Positions 41,635 through 50,300 of a DNA stretch of 64,000 nt are shown in pieces. The notes below the pieces were generated by a model, which did not search any database, was not told the DNA's origin, and worked only from the letters and a program-made list of their open reading frames with translations. This stretch comes from JBCBKL01 sp963922565. GTDB taxonomy: Bacteria > Pseudomonadota > Alphaproteobacteria > Rhodobacterales > Rhodobacteraceae. The DNA lies in NCBI GenBank assembly GCA_963922565.1, contig CAWUIQ010000006.1:1-64000 (forward strand), in the 5' to 3' direction. Each line of letters begins with the position of its first letter. Position 1 is the first letter of the stretch. A program made the position numbers and the translations under genes.

Positions 41635-42162
41635 ATGAGAGATACCTTGGACGTTGCACCGCGATTGCGGCGCATGTCTGCCGTGCTCGACGCGATTGCG
41701 CTGCTTTGCAAGATCGTGACGGGCCTTGCGCTTGTGGTGCTGACCGTGATTTTCGGATGGTTGGTTTTCGGTCGCTACGTTTTGAACGCAACGCCGACAT
41801 GGGTCGAACAAGCGGCTCTGCTCCTTGTCATGCTGATTGCATTCCTGGGCGCCGCAGTGGGCGTGCATGAAAACACCCACCTGTCGGTGTCCATCCTCCG
41901 CACTGCGGTGCCGAGGCATGTTCGGTCCGTTCTGGTCGTCATATCCGATGTCGCAATGGCCGGATTTGGCGGTTTGATGCTGTGGTATGGCTGGCAACTG
42001 ACGCTTTTCAAATGGGGCTCGCTCATCCCATTGATCCAGGTTCCCGAGGGGTTGCGATCACTGCCACTAACGGTCGGAGGTGGTTTGATCCTGCTCTTTT
42101 CGCTTGGCCATCTCGTCCGCCTCTTTCAGGGCGCGGATGAGCGCAAAGACAGCATCGAATAG
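41635..42162 (+). CDS. dctQ: TRAP transporter small permease (DctQ)
   Basis: This 175-residue protein has four hydrophobic segments and the DctQ-typical stretch FGRYVLNATPTWVEQAALLLVMLIAFLGAAVGVHENTHLSV near residues 46-86. It forms the membrane complex with DctM. It starts about 75 bp after dctP, beyond a hairpin, and ends 9 bp before dctM. Confidence 0.92.
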   Translation: MRDTLDVAPRLRRMSAVLDAIALLCKIVTGLALVVLTVIFGWLVFGRYVLNATPTWVEQAALLLVMLIAFLGAAVGVHENTHLSVSILRTAVPRHVRSVLVVISDVAMAGFGGLMLWYGWQLTLFKWGSLIPLIQVPEGLRSLPLTVGGGLILLFSLGHLVRLFQGADERKDSIE

Positions 42163-42171
42163 GGTCTGAGC

Positions 42172-43455
42172 ATGGGAATTGCAGTCCTCTTGGGTGCCTT
42201 TGCCCTTTGTGTCCTGATCGGGACGCCAATTGCCTTCGCGCTTGGTATCTCGGCCATCATTGCCTTCTGGTACGAGGGACTGCCTTTGATGATCGGCTTT
42301 CAGCGGATCATCAGCGGCATTAATGTCTTCGCGCTCATGGCGATCCCGTTCTTCATCTTTGCGGGCGAGCTGATGTTCCACGGTGGCATCGCGATGCGGC
42401 TTGTTCGCTTTGCCCAAGCGGCTGTCGGTGCCGTGCGCGGCGGGCTGGGCATCGTCAACGTGTTTTCATCCATGCTCTTTGGCGGCATCTCGGGCTCGGC
42501 CATTGCCGACATCTCGGCACTTGGCTCGATCCTGGTGCCAGTCATGAAGGAAAAGGGCTATGACGCGGATTACGCGGTGAATGTCACGGTGACCTCGTCC
42601 ATCGCCGGCATCATCATTCCACCCAGTCACAACATGATCATCTTTGCGATAGCCGCCGGCGGGGGCATCTCAATTTCCAAACTGTTTCTTGCCGGTGTGG
42701 TGCCCGGCATCCTGATGTGTCTGTGCCTTGCCGCTGCAGCCTACATCGTGGCCGTCAAACGGGGTTACAGCGCTGAAAAGTTCCCCGGCTGGACGGCGCT
42801 GGTGATGGCGTTCTTTGGCGCGATACCCGGCCTCTTGACCGCGGTGATCATCGTCGGCGGCGTCCTGTCGGGCGTATTCACTGTTACTGAGTCCGGTGCC
42901 TTCGGCGCGATCTATGCCTTCGTCGTTACCCTGGTGGTCTACAGGTCCATCACCGTAGACAAGTTCAAAACCGCAGTCCTTCAGTCCGTCCGGACCACCG
43001 CGATGGTCATGATCCTGATCGCCTGTGCGGGTGCGTTTGCCTACATGCTGACCTTTTATCGGGTCCCCGCCAAAACGGTGGACCTGCTGACGGGTTTGAC
43101 CGAGAACCCTATCCTGATCTTGTTGATGATCAATCTTGTCCTGCTGATCCTTGGGATGATCATGGACATGGCTGCGCTGATCCTGATCTGCACACCCATC
43201 TTCCTACCAGTCGCCAACAGCCTCGGCATTGATCCTCTTCAGTTCGGCATGATCCTTCTGGTCAATCTGGGCCTCGGGCTGTGCACGCCGCCTGTCGGAT
43301 CGTGCCTGTTTGTCGGGTGCGCCGTCGGCAAGCTGCCGATGGAAAAGGCGGTCAGGACGATCTGGCCCTTTTACATCGCGATCCTGGTCGCGTTGATGCT
43401 GATTACATTCGTTCCGGAGATCTCGCTCACGCTACCGTCGCTGATCGGCGGTTAG
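42172..43455 (+). CDS. dctM: TRAP transporter large permease (DctM)
   Basis: This 427-residue, 11- to 12-segment permease is the ion-coupled channel of the TRAP system. Family blocks include ALMAIPFFIFAGELMFHGGIAMRLVRFA near 61-88, NVFSSMLFGGISGSAIADISALGSILVPVMKEKGYDADYA and IIIPPSHNMIIFAIAAGGGIS, and the second half repeats MDMAALILICTPIFLPVANSLGIDPLQFG and LGLGLCTPPVGSCLFVGCAVG. It completes the uronate-type uptake operon. Confidence 0.94.
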   Translation: MGIAVLLGAFALCVLIGTPIAFALGISAIIAFWYEGLPLMIGFQRIISGINVFALMAIPFFIFAGELMFHGGIAMRLVRFAQAAVGAVRGGLGIVNVFSSMLFGGISGSAIADISALGSILVPVMKEKGYDADYAVNVTVTSSIAGIIIPPSHNMIIFAIAAGGGISISKLFLAGVVPGILMCLCLAAAAYIVAVKRGYSAEKFPGWTALVMAFFGAIPGLLTAVIIVGGVLSGVFTVTESGAFGAIYAFVVTLVVYRSITVDKFKTAVLQSVRTTAMVMILIACAGAFAYMLTFYRVPAKTVDLLTGLTENPILILLMINLVLLILGMIMDMAALILICTPIFLPVANSLGIDPLQFGMILLVNLGLGLCTPPVGSCLFVGCAVGKLPMEKAVRTIWPFYIAILVALMLITFVPEISLTLPSLIGG

Positions 43456-43856
43456 GCCGTGAACACACATCGGGAAGTCATCAGCAGGCAAGGTCTCGAA
43501 ATTCGGTCTGGTCGCAAAGCCCACGAAGGTTCCGATGCAACTTTCAAGGGATTGTTTAACTGACGCCCAAGCGACTTGCGCAACCCATCCGGCTTGTTTC
43601 GTCCATAGTCACCGACGAGCGTTTGGCCCCGTCGGAACTGACCGAAAAGTGCAGCTCGTCCTCATGCCATTTCCATTCGATTATGGGCGCGCACCTGACC
43701 CCTCAGGCGGCAAGCGCGCCAACCTGCGCGCACCGCCCGTTAGGTGAGCGAGGCGATTTTTCTTTGTGATTTTAGCCACTTGGTGCAGTGTTCTTATTGT
43801 CACTTACCAAGGTCCCCCTGTTTTCACTAAAACACACACCGCGAATGGATAGATCC
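43456..43856. other. 401-bp intergenic region with nested hairpins
   Basis: No convincing gene is present. A nested stem-loop lies at 43686-43720: the outer stem is GGCGCG / CGCGCC, and the inner stem is CCTGA / TCAGG with a CCCC loop. At 43751-43768 a T-rich stretch (ATTTTTCTTTG) follows a short CACC / GGTG stem, which may be the terminator of the TRAP operon. The remaining bases up to 43856 should contain the promoter of the next gene, but I cannot point to clear -35/-10 elements. Confidence 0.45.
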
Positions 43857-46052
43857 ATGACGACCCAAGACCAGCTCTCTCAATCCGCGCCGACTTACCT
43901 GATCAACCGTACTGCACAAAGCGACGCCTACAGCCTTTGGCAGATGGATCCCCAGAGTGCCCAACTCTTCAAAAAGGTGGAAATCGCGAGTGGCGCGAGC
44001 TTTCCGGCGGGCAAGAAGCTTTGCGCCGTTGGGAACTATATGCTGGCCTACGATCTTGCACCCCTGCAGAATGATCCGGCTGTGGTGACCTATGATCTGT
44101 TTGCATTCGATCCCACACAATCTGATCCGCTGAACGCGGCACCTGTCCAGCATGGGCAGTGGGCCAAGCACAAGTTCTGGCAATACTACGATCACTACAC
44201 CTGGGACCCGACCGAGACCGATATCGTCCAACTGGTCCCGATGACCGGATACGTGATGGCGTACATGCCGACGGCTGCCCGCGGCACCTTCATGTTGTGG
44301 AACTTCGATCCGGCCCCCAACACGCCAAATGCCGTAGACCCGCTGCCGAACTCTATGGGGCCGCAGGATGCGTTTTCGTTGATCACGGGCGGCAGTCAAC
44401 TGGTTCCGATGGGCAACTACGTTCTGGAATGGATGGCGGACACGTCGCAGTACCGGGTCTGGAATTTCGACCCGCAGGCCATGCATCCCTTGGCGCTGCC
44501 AAAGATGTCGGGCGGCAGCCGAACCGACATCGACAGCACCCACAAGTTGATCCCACTCGGAGAATTCATCCTGGACGTCGTGCCAAGCACCGGTGCATTC
44601 CGTCTGTGGGGGTTCGACCCTTTCCTCGCTGACCCGTTCGTCGGGCCGATCAAACAAGGCACATTGCCCACCGGACTTAATGCAAGTGGCGACCTGACAC
44701 CGATCCAGACATTGATCCCCGTAGATTCAGTTGCCGCGCAGACCCCCGGCACGATGGATTTCATGCGGGCGAATATCGAACACGTCGTCGTCTACATGCT
44801 GGAAAGCCGCACCATGGACAGCGTGCTGGGCTGGCTCTACGAAAAGAACCCGCCGCAACTGAATTACGTCCATGCCCAGCCGCCGTTCAAAGGCAATTCG
44901 TTCACGAATTCGAACGTGGTGGATGGCGTCTCATATCCCGCCTACGTGTTCGAAGACGGACAGCTCAGCACGAACTTCGTGCTTGCGGCGCCGTCGATCG
45001 ATCCCTTTCACGCCACCTCGGACTGCGTGAAACAGCAATTCAGCGCCGGCTACTCCTCCTATCTCGATGGCGACGCAGCCGACATGGGCGGTTTCGTTTC
45101 AAACAATCTCAGCAGCGAGGTGATGGTGTCGTTCAGTCCGACCCAGTTGCCGGTCCTGCATGGCTTGGCCGCGAACTTCGCGGTCAGCGACTATTGGTTT
45201 TCGCCAATGCCGGGCGGCACCATTGCGAACCGGGGCTTTGCCCTTTCCGGGTCGAACTACAACATCATCATCAATTCGGAAGGTGAGCCGCAATACACTG
45301 AATTTGCGGACGGCGCTTTACGACAACCGATCTGGAAGGTCCTGCAAAACAACGGGATAATGGATTGGAAGATATACTACTCGGTCGAGTGGGAGAACGC
45401 GGTTTTCACCTACTACCTCTATCTCAGAAACCAGCTGCCGAGTGTCGACAACAACAAGGACGATTTTGTCAAAAAGCTGGATGATTTCTTTGCGGATGCA
45501 TCGGCGGGACAACTGCCGAAGTTCAGCTTTGTCGAGCCCGCCTGGATCGCGCCATCGGGGGCGACCTCTTATCATCCGGGCGAGACCGGCGACATGGTCC
45601 CGGCCGAGGTCGCGCTGAACAAGCTGTATGAGGCGCTGCTTAACAGTCCTAACTGGAACAAGACGGCGCTTGTCATCACCTTCAGCAAGGGGGGCGGTCT
45701 TTATGATCACGAACCCACACCCGAAGCGCAACCCGCCTGGCCCTTTGATGTGAACGATGGTTTTACCTACAACGTCCTCGGGCCGCGCGTGCCAACAATT
45801 GTCGTTTCCCCGCTGGTCAAGAAAAACACGGTGTTCCGCAGCGGAGAGAGCCGCCCGTATGAGGGAACATCGCTGCTTTCGACCATTCTGGAGTGGTGCG
45901 GCATCCCCCGCGCCCGCTGGGGGCTGGGTGATCGCGTTCCACTTGCGCCAACCTTCGAGTCCGTTTTCGAGCTTAGTACGCCACGAACAGACCAACCCAA
46001 GTTCACGCCACCCTACGACAGCAAGTTCCCACCTCGAGGGTCAGAGAGCTGA
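43857..46052 (+). CDS. Phosphoesterase-family protein with N-terminal propeller-like repeats, active site degenerate
   Basis: This 731-residue protein has two parts. Residues about 15-290 hold four or five repeats of the form LxPxGxYxLxW...YxLWxFDPxxxDPL (for example PMGNYVLEWMADTSQYRVWNF), probably beta-propeller blades. Residues about 300-700 match the phospholipase C/acid phosphatase family PF04185: IEHVVVYMLESRTMDSVLG, FSPMPGGTIANRGF and GPRVPTIVVSPLV. However, the usual ENRSFD reads ESRTMD (Ser317 for the metal-binding Asn), and the usual YDEHGG reads FSKGGG (Ser610, Lys611 and Gly612 for Asp, Glu, His). The nucleophile Thr in GGT persists. I infer a binding or structural role rather than hydrolysis. 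No signal peptide is visible. ATG 43857 is preferred; 43845 and 43788 are in frame. Confidence 0.8.
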   Translation: MTTQDQLSQSAPTYLINRTAQSDAYSLWQMDPQSAQLFKKVEIASGASFPAGKKLCAVGNYMLAYDLAPLQNDPAVVTYDLFAFDPTQSDPLNAAPVQHGQWAKHKFWQYYDHYTWDPTETDIVQLVPMTGYVMAYMPTAARGTFMLWNFDPAPNTPNAVDPLPNSMGPQDAFSLITGGSQLVPMGNYVLEWMADTSQYRVWNFDPQAMHPLALPKMSGGSRTDIDSTHKLIPLGEFILDVVPSTGAFRLWGFDPFLADPFVGPIKQGTLPTGLNASGDLTPIQTLIPVDSVAAQTPGTMDFMRANIEHVVVYMLESRTMDSVLGWLYEKNPPQLNYVHAQPPFKGNSFTNSNVVDGVSYPAYVFEDGQLSTNFVLAAPSIDPFHATSDCVKQQFSAGYSSYLDGDAADMGGFVSNNLSSEVMVSFSPTQLPVLHGLAANFAVSDYWFSPMPGGTIANRGFALSGSNYNIIINSEGEPQYTEFADGALRQPIWKVLQNNGIMDWKIYYSVEWENAVFTYYLYLRNQLPSVDNNKDDFVKKLDDFFADASAGQLPKFSFVEPAWIAPSGATSYHPGETGDMVPAEVALNKLYEALLNSPNWNKTALVITFSKGGGLYDHEPTPEAQPAWPFDVNDGFTYNVLGPRVPTIVVSPLVKKNTVFRSGESRPYEGTSLLSTILEWCGIPRARWGLGDRVPLAPTFESVFELSTPRTDQPKFTPPYDSKFPPRGSES

Positions 46053-46055
46053 TCC

Positions 46056-47384
46056 ATGGCAAAATACGCTTATGCCTTGGGGAGCGTCGCGCTCTTGGAC
46101 GAACTGTTCCCGCCTGCTGATCTCGCGAATTCGGATGTCGGCCTCACTGACCGGGAAAGCGTGATTGCGCACTATACCCGCAATTCGCTGCTTGCCGACG
46201 GTTTCATCACTCCAACTGCATCGGTTCAAAGAGCCGACAACCAGTATTGGATAGAGATCGCGGCGGGTGGAGACGAAAGCGCACTTGCCGCCTTTGCCGA
46301 CTACCATCGACAGATCTTTTCCAGTGAAGTTGCTGGGAAAGCGATTGTCGGCCGGGATCTGTTGAAGGAATTCGGCGTCTGGAACCCGATGGAGGGCTAT
46401 CCGGTCAATAGCGACAGTGACGACGGAAAGTGCAAATGGCACCTATTCCCGCCCTTGGGATTGAATGTGATGGGCCAGCGTGGGGTGCTGCTGATGCACT
46501 ATCCGCCCTGGCAGGTTCTGCAACAGGGGACGTTCCTTGACTGCATGACCATGCACCGGTGGGACACCGTACTGCGTGCCAGCGGAATTCCAGAGGACGA
46601 GGTCAGCTATTTCCGGACCATCGTCGACGTCAATCCGATCGCAGCACCCGGCGCGGGTCAGAGCGAATATCCGAATGACTACTTCCCGATCATGATGGCG
46701 TCAGGCTTTTTCGACGGACCTGACGACCGCGATTACATCCGAACGATGCTGAAGCTCTATCTGAACGGACCGAACGCGACCGGCGAGCGGCATACCCTGC
46801 CCCTGCTCGTCTGCGGCTCACCCCTTTATGATCCACAGGCCCCCGGATGGTTCCGTGTCGCCTACAAGGATGTGATGCCGACAAACGAAAACGGCACACC
46901 CGTGACGGATGTGCTGCAAGTCGGAAAGGTGCGGTTGTCACCGGATGATACCCGGGAGACCCCCTATATGGTGGCCAATCACATGATCGCCGCGGGGGTC
47001 ACTGGCAAATGCACGGACGATCCCTCCCACATTCCAGACATCAGAATGTACGAGGCGCAGGATCTGGTCGCGGCGACATTCCTTTATGAATATGCGCAGA
47101 ACCCAGATATCGAGCCGGAAGAGGCAAAATCGAAGGCGTGTCTGCGCTGGTTCGGGAATGCCGACGGGAAAGGCCCTCCCAACCCACCAGACGAAAAAGA
47201 CGCCCAGGTCATCTGCGCGCTGGCGCAGATGGATCTGTTCTTTTGCCCGGGACCGCCGCCGCATCCAAAGTATATGTTCGAAGAGGCCATGAGACGATGC
47301 GCCGATGCGGACAACGCGCCGTGCAGCTGCGCTATCGGGCCACCAGCGGGGCCAAAGAACACGATGAGCAAATCGCAGGGCTGA
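46056..47384 (+). CDS. Unrecognised 442-residue protein paired with the phosphoesterase-like gene
   Basis: I do not recognise this family. The protein is soluble-looking, with no signal peptide or membrane segment, and is rich in aromatic and proline residues. The C-terminal third carries many cysteines (VTGKCTDD, KACLRWF, VICALA, FFCPGPPPH, RRCADADNAPCSCAIG), enough for a metal site or disulfides. Other noticeable stretches are HLFPPLGLNVMGQRGVLLMHYPPWQVL near 128-154 and YMVANHMIAAGVTG. It starts 3 bp after the preceding stop, so it is almost certainly co-translated with the degenerate phosphoesterase, and the two products may form a complex. It converges on the cyclase gene with 15 bp between stops. 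Confidence 0.75.
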   Translation: MAKYAYALGSVALLDELFPPADLANSDVGLTDRESVIAHYTRNSLLADGFITPTASVQRADNQYWIEIAAGGDESALAAFADYHRQIFSSEVAGKAIVGRDLLKEFGVWNPMEGYPVNSDSDDGKCKWHLFPPLGLNVMGQRGVLLMHYPPWQVLQQGTFLDCMTMHRWDTVLRASGIPEDEVSYFRTIVDVNPIAAPGAGQSEYPNDYFPIMMASGFFDGPDDRDYIRTMLKLYLNGPNATGERHTLPLLVCGSPLYDPQAPGWFRVAYKDVMPTNENGTPVTDVLQVGKVRLSPDDTRETPYMVANHMIAAGVTGKCTDDPSHIPDIRMYEAQDLVAATFLYEYAQNPDIEPEEAKSKACLRWFGNADGKGPPNPPDEKDAQVICALAQMDLFFCPGPPPHPKYMFEEAMRRCADADNAPCSCAIGPPAGPKNTMSKSQG

Positions 47385-47399
47385 TCCGATTGAAGGTCG

Positions 47400-50300
47400 C
47401 TATTGCCCGGTCTGCGCAAGATCTATGATTTCATAGGTCTGGACCGGGCGGGCGATGCCGCGCAGCTCGATCTGCCCCCGCTTGACGCAGTCGACATCAT
47501 CCTTGATCTGATCGAACGTGCTTTCGGAAATGAGAATGGAACCAGTCTCGGCCGCACTTTCAAGGCGGGCCGCCAAATTCACAGCGCGGCCAATGATCGT
47601 GTAGTCCATCCGCGTCTCACTGCCGAAATTGCCCACAGTGCAAAAGCCGGTATGAATGCCCATGCGGCAATCCAGCGGTTTTTCGATCCCCTGGTCGAGC
47701 CAGCTTTGCCGTAACTCTCCAAGCCTTTTGCGCATCGCAATCGCCATCTTTGCGCAGGCGACAGCATCGTTCTTTATCCCCCTGCTTTCCGGATCGCCGA
47801 AGAAGATAACAATTCCATCCCCAACATACTTATCCACCGTGGCACCAAACGACAGCGCGACATCGGACATCTCGGAAAGATAGTCATTCAACAGCCGCGT
47901 AAGCGCACCTGATCCCATATTTTCAGCAACTTCCGTGAAACCGACCAGATCCGAAAAGAATACCGTCAGATGTTTCCGCTCGGATGCAACACGTACCTCT
48001 CGATCACGATCAAAGATCGACCGATAGACCTGTGGAGAAAGATATTTTGACAATTGATTAGCGACGAGGCTAAGGGCAATTGACTTTCGACTAAGTTCCG
48101 CAGTGCGTTGATCGACCTTTTGTTCAAGATCATCATATAGTTTTGCGTTTTCGATCGATATCGAAGCCTGGGCGGCCAGCAGTTCAACCATTCCAAGTCT
48201 CTCATCTGAAAATGCTCCGGATGCGAGGTCGTTCTCAAGCAAAATAACGCCTTCGAGGTTTTCAGACCGCAGCACTGGCACGCACATGACAGATTTGGGA
48301 TCTCTTTTCTCGCGATATGGATCCTTACTGAATTGAGAATGTACAAGACCATTCTCCAGCACCAGCGGTTTCTGTGTTCGAAGCACATAGTTGACAACCG
48401 AATGCGGAATGTCATCGGGCGATGCTATATGTGACGCCTCGTTTACCTCTCGCTGTCTGTCGGTCACCGAACTGGTAGTTTCAATGGTGAGCTCGCCTGC
48501 ATTGCGACTGATGAAGTAACCCCGTTGCGCACCCGTGCTCTCCAAAAGGATATTCATTGTTTTCGACAGAAGTTTCGGCAGGACAATTTCGCTCGAGATG
48601 GCCCTTGTCGCATTCATAACCGCATCGAGGTCAAGCGCCTCTTGCGAGATGCCCGTGTCGTTTGCCACCATGGGGCGCGCCAAATCCGATGCACCTGCAT
48701 CTTGGTCAGACATTTGCTCAAGAGAGGGATACTGGGCGTCGAGTTGAGCAACCTTTCGATCTGCACCCCAACGATAAAACAGCTGTCGGGCGGCCCGCAG
48801 ATGCGTCGTTGCGGCGGCTCCAAGACCCATGGCGCCGAACGCGTCCCCGTAGCGTTCGTGGATCATCGCCTGATCCCTTGTAAAGCCAAATGATGCTGCG
48901 CTTTGTATCGCGGCTTCGAAGCTCTGTAGGGCCTTAACCATGTCGCCATCCAGCCTTGCCAACTCTGCAGTCATCGCGAGGTACAGGTGGCGAAAATTCT
49001 CGGGGCAGTTGTCAGCCCAAATCTGCATCTTCGAAAGATGAGCGGACATCCTGTCCCGAAAACTCTCGCGCCGCCGTTCGGGCCCGTTCAGACAGATCGA
49101 CGCGTATGTCAGAAACGCGATGAACCGGAACCTCGTTGACTGAGGAAGCGACATTACGCTGTCGATCAGTTCCTCCTGCGCTTCAACAAAGGGAAGCGCC
49201 CCTTCAGGATCGCCATACAAGTAATGAATTTCGGCTTTGTATATATTGAAGTTCGCAACACCGGTCATGAATTCCCGGGATCGAATTCCTTCTAACCGAG
49301 ATTTCTCATCAAACGTCTCACTCGCAAGAGAAAATTGATCAGAAGTTTTTCCCGCAAAGTTTTTGTACATTTGCAAGAAAAGTGACCCCGAGTCATAGCT
49401 GTCAAGATAGTTACAATCCCGAACTACCTCGAGATACTTACTCTGCTCGTCAATAACAGTCGGCACATCCAGCCTCGGGTCCCAAATAATACAATCTTGC
49501 GCATTATAGGCTAGATATAACAAATCACCAGATTGATAGCCTGCATCGATTCCCCTCTTGAACCAATCAGTCATAGTGGTCCAATGCTGACTCCAATGGT
49601 GAATAAACATTCCATAGAGGTAAATAATACGGGACTTCAGGCCAATATCATCAAAACTGTCATTCATCGCCAATGCCAGTTTGCCATACTTGAAGCCCTC
49701 AGCTGGACGATCAAGGCCGCCGCATAACAGCATTCCATAGGCGGCATAGGCAAAGGCTGTTTCGGTCGAGTTGCCAAACTCTAGAGACAAATTAACGGAT
49801 TTAAGCACCAAAAAATAAAACAGGTTTCCCGCCCCCGACAAGAATGCAGCTGGAAAGATCTCCATCAGCAGGCCAACGGCCGTTGCCATTTCGGGGTTCG
49901 TCATGCGGCCAGCGTCAATCAGCTCGGCGATCTCACGCTGGCCCAGATTTCGCGAAATAGCCTCGATTTCTGCTACGACCGTATCGTCGCTCACGTCCTG
50001 CTCGATATCGATACCCAAAAGCTGCAGCCCTTCTAGCGCCGCAACGATCGAGTCGGCCATCCGCCCGGATGTCGAATAGTGCCGGGTCCGCATCGACAAG
50101 ACCTGGGCCTTTTCCAGCGCGGTTTTCAGATGGTTCAACGCAACAGACAGTTCTTGATCCGCATCCTCATGCCGACCCACCAGATAAACGGTCTGCGCAT
50201 AAAGCGCCGAAAATTCCTTCGACAAGTCGTAGTGGCTTTCCCAGGCATTCCGGGGAAGCAATGATCGCCCGACTTCAAGATAATGAAGTGCCGCCGGATA

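Noticed and set aside
43535..43747. 70-codon frame in the gap after dctM
   Set aside because: No ribosome-binding site, no similarity and a hairpin inside it; treated as intergenic.
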